Assembly: GCA_036785705.1 (NCBI GenBank)
Contig: JAWUZG010000352.1
Location: forward strand, 682,001-746,000
Length of the DNA stretch: 64,000 nucleotides
Source: Acanthornis magna
Lineage: Eukaryota; Chordata; Aves; Passeriformes; Acanthizidae
Reading direction: 5' to 3'
Shown: positions 37,066 to 48,200 of the stretch, one piece after another
Layout of the letters: every line of letters begins with the position of its first letter
Position numbering within the stretch: position 1 is the stretch's first letter
Position numbers and translations under genes: made by a program
The notes under the pieces: model-generated
Database searches by the model: none
What the model was told of the DNA's origin: nothing
What the model saw: only the letters and a program-made list of their open reading frames with translations

Positions 37066-38411
37066 GGCTGGGGCTCAGCGGAGCCCCCCGGGCCCCCCCG
37101 GCCCGGCCGGGGGGCGCATGGCGGGCAGGGACCCCCGAGCTGTCCGGAGCCGGCCCCGCGCTCTGCCGCCCGTTGTCCTCCCGCGGCGATGCCGGAGCAG
37201 ACGTCACCGGCTCCAAACGGTGTTCAGCGGCTGGCGCTGCCCGGAGCCCCCCCGCCCGCCCCCGCGCTCCCGCTCGGCCGGCGGCGCTGCCCGGAGCCCC
37301 CCGCCCCCAGCCCCGCGGGGACCCCCTCACCCCGGCCCCTCGGGCTGGCCGCGATGCGAGCGCATCCTGATGGGGAGCCATGGCAACGGGAACGGGAATT
37401 GTCCTGCCCGGGTCCCCCTCCCGCGATCCCTCGGCGGCTGGGGAGGGACAGGGCGCCCGCGGGGTCCCCAGACGGTGCCGGGGTCCCACCCCGCGGTGGG
37501 AACGGGGGGTGGCACCCACGCGGGGTGTCCCTGTGGGGCTGGGGGCGGCGGGTGCGGGATGGGGGTGGGCGAGGGCAGGATCTGAAGCCCACCCCCCATG
37601 GGATGTGCAAGGTCTCGCGCAGCACTGCCCGGGCTGCAGAGGGGAAACTGAGGCACGGGAAGCTGCTCGGCTTTCCTGCTCCGGCCTGAAGAAACGGTGA
37701 CCTTCCCCAGCCCCAGCCCGCGGGGAGGTGCGGAGAGAGCCGCTCCCCGTCCCCTCCGCTCCGCCTGGGATGCTCTGCCCGCGAGAACCGGACAGGAGCC
37801 GTGCGGGAGCCGTGCCTCAGTTTCCCCGGGGCCCTCGTGCCCGCGCCTCAGTTTCCCCACGGCATCCCGCGGTCCCGGCGCGGGGCTGAGTCCGCCGGGT
37901 CGCGGCTGGAGCTCCATCCTCAGGAACCTCCGCCGCGCCCCGGCCCCACCATCCGTGCTCCCCCCGTCCCCGTGGGTGCCGGTGCCGCCGGTGGGTGCGG
38001 GGGCTCGGATCGGGTCCCTCTCGAGGGTGGGGGGCTCGGGGCTCGCACCGGGTCCCGCCGGTGGCTGCGGGAGCCACCCTTGGGTGCCGCGCCGCCGCTG
38101 GGAGCGGGAGCTCGGAGCGGCTCCCGGTGCTCGGTGCGCGTCCCGCCGCCCGCAGCGCGCCCCCGCGGGTCCCCGCGCCCCTCCACGTGCGACCGGGGGG
38201 CTCGGGGGCGCGGCCTGCGCACCGGGGCGGGACCACGAGCACCGGGAGAGGCGGGACCGGCGGCGGGGGCGCGGCCAGCGGCGGAAGCGCGGGGGCGGGG
38301 CGGCGGCGGCGGCGGCGTGGGGGGGGGCGCCGCGGCCGTGCGAGGGCGGCGGCGGCGGCCGCCGGTCCCGGTGCGGTGCCGGTCCCCGCGGGCCATGCGG
38401 CGGCCGTAGCC
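37066..38411. promoter_or_regulatory. Divergent CpG-island region between GPR179 and SOCS7
   Basis: 1.35 kb of CpG-dense sequence between two genes transcribed away from each other. The densest CpG part (37900-38411, continuing into SOCS7 exon 1) is the likely SOCS7 promoter. The GPR179-proximal part (37066-37400) is also GC-rich. No TATA box seen. Start sites cannot be placed. Confidence 0.6.
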
Positions 38412-39248
38412 ATGCAGCGCGACGGGGATGCGGCGGCGGCCGCCGCGGCCTCGTACCGGGTGCTCAGCCGCCTGCTGGGCTATGGCACCGGGCCGGAGGC
38501 GGGCGCGGCGGGCGGCGCCGGTGCCGGTGCCGGTGCGGCGGGCGCGGGGCCCGGCGGCGCGGGGCGGCTGCCGGGGGCCGTGCCGGCGCTGCGCAGCCCG
38601 CGGCCGCAGCTGATGGTTTTCCGCAACGCGGCGGCCGAGGGCCGGCCCGGCGAGGACTGCGGCCCGGCGGCGGCGGCGGCGGCGGCTGGCGGGGGGGGTC
38701 CCGGGGGGCGGCGGGGCCGAGCTGTGCCCGCGGCACCGCTGCGCGCTGGAGCCCAAGGCGGCGGCGGCGGCGGCGGGCTGGGGAGCGGCGGCGCAGAGCG
38801 GGCTGGAGCTGCAGCTGGCGGCGCTGGGGCTGCGCCCGCCGGGGCTGGGGGCGAAGGGGGCGGCGGGCGCGGCGGGCACCCCCTGCCCGTGCCTCGGGCC
38901 GCCCGCCGGCGAGGAGACGAGCGATGCGCTGCTGGTGCTCGAGGCGCTGGAGCCCGACGAGGGCGGCAGCGGCTCCGAGGACGAGCCGGGGTCCCCCGGG
39001 CGCGGGGCCGCCCGCGCCGCCGGCAGAGCAGCGGCCCCCGGCCCCGCTCCGCCGCCCGCAGCCCCCGCGGGCACCGGCGCCGGGCCCGGCGGCAGGAAGG
39101 GCTCGCTCCGCATCCGCCTCAGCCGTCTCTTCCGCACCAAGAGCTGCAGCGGCGGATCGGCCACCGGGGACGCCGCCAGCGCCGCCGCCTCGGCCGGCAG
39201 CCTCACGGATGTGTGCGGGGCCCGCGGCCGCGAGCAGGAGCCGGGCAG
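38412..39248 (+). CDS. SOCS7: SOCS7 coding exon 1, with a 1-nt insertion
   Basis: ATG 38412 (MQRDGDAAAAAAASYRVLSR) runs into MVFRN at 38613 in one frame. From GCC at 38716 (AELCPRHRCALEPK) the homologous protein continues one base out. The extra base lies in the G/C-rich run 38660-38715, probably the G8 tract at 38691-38698. Exon ends GGC AG|GTACGG. Confidence 0.85.
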
Positions 39249-42200
39249 GTACGGGGGCACCGGGGCTGGGGTGGCATGAGGGCCGTGTCCCCGTCTGGGG
39301 TGACCCGGGGCCGGGCTGGGATGCTGTGCCGGAGGGGACGCGAGGCACCGGGGCCATCCGAGCAGCGGCTCCGGGCTGGGCTCAGCCTCCCGGAGCGGCT
39401 GTGGCTCCCGGAGAGGCCTCGGTGCTCACACGGGGACAGCGACAGGCTGGTGGAGCCGCTGATCCAGGCCTGCATCCCTAACGGGGATGGCGGAAAAACC
39501 TCCGGAAGCGGGACCGGGAGCAGGGCTTGGAGCATCCGTCCTGTGAGGAGCGGCTCGGGGGCTCAGCCTGGAGAAAAGGAGGCTCTGGGGGCACCTTTGG
39601 CTCTCCAAATCCCTGACAGGAGGGCACAGCCGGTGAGGGTCAGGCTCTGCTCCCGAGGAACGAGGGATGGGATGACCCGAGCTGTGCCCGGGGAAGGTTT
39701 GGGTTGGTCTGAGAGGAAATTCATCCGTGGAGAAAGAAGGTGGAGTGTGGAAAGAGTGTGGAGTCCCCAACCCTGGAAGCGCTCAGAGGTCGCGTGGGGA
39801 TGTGGCACTTGGGGACACAGCTTGGTGGCCACGGTGGGATCCTGGTGAAGGTCGGATCTCCGAGGGCTTCTCCAGGTTCTGCCATTCCGTGACTGCTGAG
39901 GTGACAGCTGGCTCGGGATGCCACCCCAGCAGTGCCGGGGCAGGGCTGACCCCTCTGGTGACACTGTCCTGTCCCCTCTGGTGACACCGTGCTGTCCCCA
40001 AGGGACACATTCCCTGTCACGGGATGATTTCCCGATGCTCTGGTGGCGCTGGGCGCTGGTTTTGGTGCTCAGCCCTTCCGCGCAGGAGGAATCTTTGGAA
40101 TCCCCCAGAGCCAATCCCGGGACAAATCCCAGGAGATCTTGGAGATTTGTCCCCACACGTCCCCCCTGTCCCTCATCCCTTTTCCATTGGCTCCTGCCAC
40201 CCCAGTGGGACAGGAGCTGCTCGGTCCTTGCTAAAATCATTTCCCGTGACATTCCCGGGGCAGCAGAGCCGAGATTTCTCCCGGAGCGGCGGGAATTACC
40301 GGGATGGGTTCGATGTCACAAACCTTCCCCGGGGATTTTGGGGTGTGGAGCAGCAGAAAGCCATTCCTCCAGGCTGGAGCGGCTGACCCGGGGTCTCGCG
40401 TGACCAGCAGCCCGAGGAGACCGAAATTGCCCCAAAATTACCCCAAAATGAGCTCCCATTTGAAGCGGGGGCCGAAGTTACCCCAAAATGAGGTCCCTTT
40501 GGAGCTCCCCTGAAGCTGGGCAGGGGCTGAGGCCTCTCCGGAGCTCCTGAGGAGCCTCCCTGGGTGCGTGGGGAGATGGAGGGGACTCGGACAGCGGCTC
40601 CGGCCCCAAAAATGCCCCAAAGGAGGGTCTGGAAGGAAAGAATGGGTTTGGGGTTTGTTCTGGCAGCTCTGGGACCTCCCAGGGTTGAGGTCAGCTGGTG
40701 GGGAGGGGTGGGGGCAGGGAATCACCTGGGAGTTGCTGCTTGGGGCTTCCTCCGGCCTGGGAGGTCACTGGTCACTGTGAATGACACCGTGATGGTCACC
40801 ATGATGGTCACTTTGGTTGTCCCTTTGATGGTCACGCTGCTGGTCACTTCGGTGGTCACTGTGGTCATCCCTTTGATGGTCCCTTTAGTGGCATAGCCCC
40901 TTTGGTGGTCACTGTGATGGTCACTGTGATGGTCCCTTCAATGGTCCCTTTGATGGTCACTTTGGTGGTCCCTTTGCTGGTCACTGTGATAGTCCCTTTG
41001 GTGGTCACTTTGGTGGGATCGTCACTTTGGTCATTTTGCTAGTCACTGTGATGATCACTTTGATGGTCCCTTTGCTGGTCACTTTGGTGGTCACTTTGGT
41101 GGGATGGTCACTTTGGTGGTCACTGTGATGGTCACTTTGATAGTCACTTTGGTGGGATAGTCACTTTGCTGGTCACTGTGATGGTCACTTTGCTGGTCAC
41201 TGTGATGGTCCCTTTGATAGTCACTTTGGTGGGATAGTCACTTTGCTGGTCACTGTGATGGTCACTTTGCTGGTCACTGTGATGGTCACTGTGATGGTCC
41301 CTTTGGTGGTCCCTTTGGTGGTCCCTTTGGTGGTCCCTTTGGTGGTCACTTTGGTGGGATCGTCACTTTGGTCATTTTGCTGGTCACTGTGATGGTCACT
41401 TTGATGGTCCCTTTGCTGGTCACTTTGGTGGTCACTTTGGTGGGATGGTCGCTTTGGTGGTCACTGTGATGGTCCCTTTGATAGTCACTTTGGTGGGATA
41501 GTCCCTTTGATAGTCACTGTGCTGGTCACTGTGATAGTCACTGTGATGGTCACTTTGCTGGTCACTGTGATGGTCACTGTGATGGCCACTTTGCTGGTCA
41601 CTGTGATGGTCACTGTGATGGTCAGTGTGATGGTCAGTGTGATGGTCACTTTGCTGGTCCCTGTGATGGTCACTGTGGTGGTCACTGTGATGGTCACTTT
41701 GCTGGTCACTTCGCTGGTCACTTCCCATGCAGCTCCTCGCCCTAATTAGGCATTTTTAAACGAAGGTTCCTCCAGGGTTCCTGATGCCACAGCTCCTGTG
41801 GGCCAGAGGGGACTCTGCTCCTGGTTCCAGGAATGCCATGGTGGCACCGAGGGGTGGGTCACCAATGATCCTTTCTCCTCCCGTCTTGGTGGGACAATGA
41901 ACCAGGACCTGTCCTTGGTTCTGCTGGAGGTTGTGGCCCTCGTGGATATGGGATGGGTCTGGTGGTCACCATGGATCTGATGGTCACCATGAATCCGTGG
42001 TTCTTGTGGTCAGCATGGGTCAAAGGATCTGGTGGTCACCATGGATCTGATGGTCACCATGACTCCAAGTGGTCATCATGAGTCCAAGGGTCTGCTGGTC
42101 ACCATGGGTCTGGTGGTCACCATGGGTCTGGTGGTCATCATGAGTCCATGGATCTGCTGGTCTTGACAGATCTGATGGTCCCCATGAGTCCATGGGTCTG

Positions 42201-45200
42201 GTGGTCACCATGAATCTGGTGGTCATCGTGAGTCTGTGGATCTAGTGGTCATCATGAGTCCAAGGGTCTGCTGGTCACCATGGGTCTGGTGGTCACCATA
42301 AGTCTGATGGTCCCCATGAGTTCATGGATCTGGTGGTCACTATGGATCTGGTGGTCACCATGAATCAATCCATGGATCTGGTGGTCACCATGGATCTGGT
42401 GGTCATCATGAGTCCGTGGATCTAGTGATCATCATGAATCCAAGGGTCTGGTGGTCCCCATGAGTTCAAGGGTCTGCTGGTCATTATGAATCCATGAATC
42501 TGGTGGTCACTATGGATCTGGTGGTCACCATGAGCCCAAGGATCTGGTGGTCACCATGGGTCTGATGGTCACCATGAATCCATGGATCTGGTGGTCACTA
42601 TGGATCTGATGATCACCATGTGTCCATGGGTCTGGTGGTTACCATGGATCTGTAGATCTGGTGGTCCCCGTGGGTCTGGTGGTCCCCATGAGTCACTCCT
42701 GTCCCCTCCAAGTCCCAACTCTGGGTCAGTTCCCAGCTCTGCTTCTCCTGAGCTCCTGTTCCTCAGTGGAGGTGAAGGTGATCCTCGATCTGCACTGGGT
42801 CTCACCTTGTCTGGACTTCTAAAAAAAATTTTTAGTTGTCCAAAAGAGGCAGAATTCCTGAGATTTGGAGTTAAATAGTCAGAATTCCTGAGATAAATTT
42901 GGAATTAAATAATCAGAATTCCTGAGATTTGGAGTTAAATAATAAAAATTTCTGATACTTGGAATAATGAGAATTCCTGTTATTTGGAGTTGGATGAGCA
43001 GAATTCCTGATGTTTGGAGTTATTTTATTTATTTAATCAAACAATTTATTACCATGAAATAATTTAATATTTTATCACTTAATTTTTTTTTTTTTTAAAA
43101 AGTTCTTATTTATTATTTTATTTTTATTTTTATTCAAGATTTTCCAAGGACCTCACTCCAGAAATGTGATTTTGCGTGCGGCCGATAATTGGGAAATTAT
43201 TCCCTTTATGGGAGAGAGAAAAAACTAAAATACAACCCCAACCCCAAACGGGTGTGAGAGGCTGAAAATAAAATATTTTATTTTCATATTTATGGGGTTT
43301 TTATAGGGAATATTTATGGGGCTTTTGTAGGGAATTGCGGAATTTTTTGGGGTTGGGGACAATTTTCGGGGCTGCCGAGGTGATGGTGGGACCTCTTGGC
43401 ATTTTTATTTTCAGACAAATAACACAAAATGTGGGAATAAAAGCGATGTGGACACAAAAAAAAGGGAATTTTCCTCACCTCAGCCCTGGGTTGGAGCGCT
43501 GGGGTGCCTCAGTTTACCAGAGTTATCCTAATTTGGATATATATAATTTATATAAATATATATATATTATATATATAAATATATTGTCGGAAAATCACAT
43601 GGATGGAGTTCTTGGATAGGGTGGAGAAGGTTTCTCCTGCTTGGAGAAGGTTCTGGCTGGAGAAGGTTTCTCCAGGCTGGAGAAGGTTTCTGTTGGAGGT
43701 TTCTCCTGGTTGGAGAAGGTTTGGAGAAGGTTTCTCCCGGCCGGAGAAGGTTTCTCCTGGCTGGAGAAAGTTTCTCTTGGCTGGAGGTTTCCCCTGGCTG
43801 AGAAGGTTTTCCAGGCTGGAGAAGGTTTCTCCTGGCTGGAGAAGGTTTCTGTTGGAGGTTTCTCCTGGTTGGAGAAGGTTTGGAGAAGGTTTCTCCCGAC
43901 TGGAGAAGGTTTCTCCCGGCTGGAGAAGGTTTGGAGAAGGTTTCTACTGGCTGGAGGAGGTTTGGAGAAGGTTTCTCCTGGCTGGAGAAGGTTCCCCCTG
44001 ACTGGAGAAGATTTCTGTTGGAGGTTTCTCCTGGTTGGAGAAGGTTTGGAGAAGGTTTCTCCTGACTGGAGAAGGTTTGGAGAAGGTTTCTCCCGACTGG
44101 AGAAGGTTTGGAGAGGGTTTCTCCCGACTGGAAAAGGTTCTGTTTGGGGAAGGTTTGGAGAAGGTTCTTCTCCTGGCTGGAAAAGGTTTGCAAAAGGTTT
44201 CTCCAGGCTGGAGAAGGTTCTCCCACTTTTTTCCAGGTGGGATTCAGAGTTTCCATCTCTCCTCACCATTTTCCCTTTTTTCCCACAGGAAACACAGACT
44301 GACGAGAACCCAAAGTGCCTTTTCCCCGGTCGTGTTCAGCCCCCTCTTCACAGGTGAGAATTTGGGGAATTTTGGGGGTTTTTGGGGGAATTTTGGGCAT
44401 TTTGCTTCCGTGGGCTTAAATATTGATATTTAATATATAATATGAAATATAGAATAGAGAGAATACATTTAATATTAATAATTTTTATCAAAATATTTTA
44501 TAATTTAATCATTTCTATTTCGATGATTTTTATTCCTTTTTATTAATTTCCGGAGCCTGTTTAACGAATTCCTACAACAAATTTCTACTCAGACATTTGA
44601 CTTCTGTCCCATTTTGGGTTAGAAAATCCCCTAAAAACAGCCCTTAAACGAAGTGGCTGTTTTTAGGGGATTTTTATCCTTTTATTCCCAGGGGTGAGGC
44701 CTAGGCCGCACTTTGGGCCTCACATCTGAAATCCAAGCAATTGGGCTGCATTCAATTTTTAAAAAACCATTTTTTGCAAACAACCCCAAACGCGGCGGGG
44801 CCGAGGGAATTTGCAGCATTTCAGCTTTAAAATCCTTTCCCAAAGTCGGAGATTTCCACTGCAGTGGGTGATCTTCCAAGGGAAAATTTGGGAAAAGCGA
44901 GGACGGCCTTCACGGGCCTGGAAGTAAATTAGCAACGAATTCCTACTCAGACATTTGACTTCTGTCCCATTTTGGGTTAGAACATCCCCTAAAAACAGCC
45001 ACTTTATTTAAGGGCTGTTTTTAGAGGATTTTTATCCCTTTTTTCCTGGGAGTGAGGCCTAGGCCGCGCTTTGGGCCTCACACCCAAAACCCAAGTGGTT
45101 GGGCCGCGTTCGATTTTTAAAAAACAATTTTTGCAAACAATCCCAAATGCGGCTGGGCCGAGGGAATTTGCAGCATTTCAGCTTTAAAATCTTTTCCAGA

Positions 45201-48200
45201 AGTGGGAGATTTCCAATGCAGTGGGAGATCTTCCAAGGGAAAATTTGGGAAAAGCGAGGACAGCCTTCATGGGCCTGGAAGTAAATTAGCAATGAATTCC
45301 TACTCAGACATTTGACTTCTGTCCCATTTTTGGGTTAGAAAATCCCCTAAAAACAGCCCTTAAACAAAGTGAGGGTGAGACTGGAGAAGACAACACAGCC
45401 CAAGGCAATTAAAATCCATTTATTCATTTATTCCCTGCCTCAACCTGAGCTTTGGGTGGAGATCGAGGCCTAATTCCAAAAATGAGGAAATTTGACGAAT
45501 GGGGGAAAAAAAAATCTCCCGAACGCTGTGGGATTCGTGCCCTCCGCAGCTCCCCGTGCTTCTCCCGGGGTCGAGGACAGACTGATCCCACCTTTTCCAT
45601 CTTTTCCACCTTTCCCTTTCCCAGGTGAGACGGTGTCGCTGGTGGACGTGGACATTTCGCAGCGAGGGCTCAGCTCCCCTCACCCCCCGACTCCGCCGCC
45701 GCCGCCCCGACGGAGCCTCAGCCTGCTCGGTAGGGCCCTGGGAATCCTCCTGGATCCCCTGGGAGCGGTCCTGGGTCCCCTGGGAATCATCTTGGATCCC
45801 TTGAGAGTTGTCCTGGACCCCTGGGAATTATCCTGGACCCCTGGGAATTATCCTGGATCCAAATCCTCGATCCCCTGGGAATTGTCCTGGGAATTGTCCT
45901 GGATCCCTTGGGAATCATCCTGAATCCCCTGGAATTTTCCTGGATTCCTTGGGAGTTATCCTGGATTCCCTGGGAATTATCCTGGATCCCTTGGGAATTG
46001 CCCTGGATCCCTTGGGAATCATCCTGGATCCCAATCCTCATTCCCCTGGGAATTATCTTGGATCCCCTGGGAATTATCCTGGATCCCAATCCTGGATCCC
46101 CTGGGGATTATCCTGGGAATTGTCCTTGTTCCCCTGGGAGTCATCCTGGATCCCAATCCTGGATCCCCTGGGAGTCATCCTGGATCCCCTGGGAGTTGTC
46201 CTGGACCCCTGGGAATTGTCCTGAATCTCTTGGGAATTGTGCTGGGAATTGTCCTGGGTCCCCGGGAGTTGTCCTGGATCCCAGTCCTGGGTCCCCTGGG
46301 AATTATCTTGGATCCCTAGGAATTATCCTGAATCCCCTAGGAATTATCCTGAATCCCCTGGGAATTATTCTGGATCCGCTGGGAATTGCCCTGGATCCCT
46401 TGGGCATCATCCTGGATCCCAATCCTCGTTCCCCTGGGAATTGTCCTGGATCCCCTGGGAGTTGTCCTGCATCCCAATCCTGGATCCCCTGGGAATTGTG
46501 CTGGATCCCCTGAAATCATGCTGGATCCCCTAGGAATTATCCTGGGTCCCCTGGGAATCGTCCTGGATCTCCTGGGAGTTGTCCTGGACCCCTGGGAATT
46601 ATCCTGGATCCAAATCCTCGATCCCCTGGGAATCATCCTGGGAATTGTCCTGGATCCCCTGGGAATCGTCTTGGATCCCTTGGGAATTATCCTGGATCCG
46701 AATCCTGGATCCCCTGGGAATTGTCCCATTCGTGTAATTTTTTGGGGCCTTTTCCTCTGGTTCTGTACCATTCCTGCTATTTCTGGGGTCTTTTCCCAGG
46801 TTTTGTAGAATTCCTGCTGCTTTTGGGGTCTTTTCCCTGCTTCTCTAGAGTTCCTGCTGCTTTTGGGGCCATTTCCATTGCCCACCGAGGACAGATCCCT
46901 TCCCTGTTATCCCAAAATTTCTGGGAATTGTGCTGGAAAAGGGAATTCCCATCTCCCAGGGGCTGAAATTCCCGGGAATTTTGCTGGAAAAGGGAATCCC
47001 CATCTCCCAGGGATTGAAATCCCCAGGAATTGTGCTGGAAAAGGGAATTCCCATCTCCCAGGGGCTGAAGTTTCTGGGAATTTTGCTGGAAAAGGGAATC
47101 CCCATCTCCAGGAATATCCAAACTGGCGCAATCCCACACTGAGAACCCATAGAGGACAGAGGGGCCCTGGTGGAAATTTCCACATTCCCTTTCCCATACT
47201 TTTCCCAGGCTTTTCCCAGACTTTTCCCCCACTTTTCCCCCTCTTTTCCCACACTTTCCCCATATTTTTCCAACACTTTTCCAACACTTTTCCCACTCTT
47301 TTCCCACTCTTTTCCCACTCTTTTCCCACTCTTTTCCCAGGCTTTTCCCAGGCTTTTCCCAGGCTTTTCCCAGGCTTTTCCCAGGCTTTTCCCAGGCTTT
47401 TCCCACTCTTTTCCCAGGCTTTTCCCAGGCTTTTCCCCCACTTTTCCCCCACTTTTCCCCCACACTTTTCCCACACTTTTCCCACACTTTTCCCACACTT
47501 TTCCCACACTTTTCCCACACTTTTCCCACACTTTCCCCAGACCTTCCCCAGACCTTCCCCAGACCTTCCCCAGACCTTCCCCAGACTATTCCCACACTTT
47601 TCCCACACTTTTCCCACACTTTTCCCACACTTTTCCCACACTTTTCCCACACTTTTCCCACACTTTTCCCACACTTTTCCCACACTTTTCCCACACTTTT
47701 CCCAGACCTTCCCCAGACCTTCCCCACACCTTCCCCAGACTATTCCCAAACTTTTCCCATTCTTTTCCCACACTTTCCCCAGGTTTTCCCACTCTTTTCC
47801 CACTCTTTTCCCACGCTTTCCCCAGATTTTTCCCACTCTTTTCCCACACCTTCTCCAGGTTTTTCCCCGGCTCTGGGGCTGTCCCCCCCCCGTTTTCCTG
47901 ACGCTGTCCCCTCTGCTCTCTCGTAGATGACATCAGTGGGACTCTGCCTCCGTCTGTCCTCGTGGGGCCCATGGGCTCTTCCCTGCAGTCCTTCCCTCTG
48001 CCTCCGCCTCCTCCGCCCCACGCCCCAGGTCAGCTCCGCCTTCTCCCTCCTCAAATCCAGGTTTTTTTGCGGAATCTGGGCTTTTTTGGGGGGAGTTTCC
48101 TGCTCTGTGTTGAGGGTTTTCCCTCCTGGAATTTTCAGGTTTTTTGGGGAGTTTCCTGCTCTCCTCCAAGGCTTTTCCCTCCTGGAAACTGCTTTTTTTT

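Noticed and set aside
46777..47930. Long open frames of 240-355 codons on both strands in SOCS7 intron 3
   Set aside because: An 11-bp repeat without stop codons stays open in several frames; the products are simple Phe/Pro/Thr or Gly/Lys/Val repeats.
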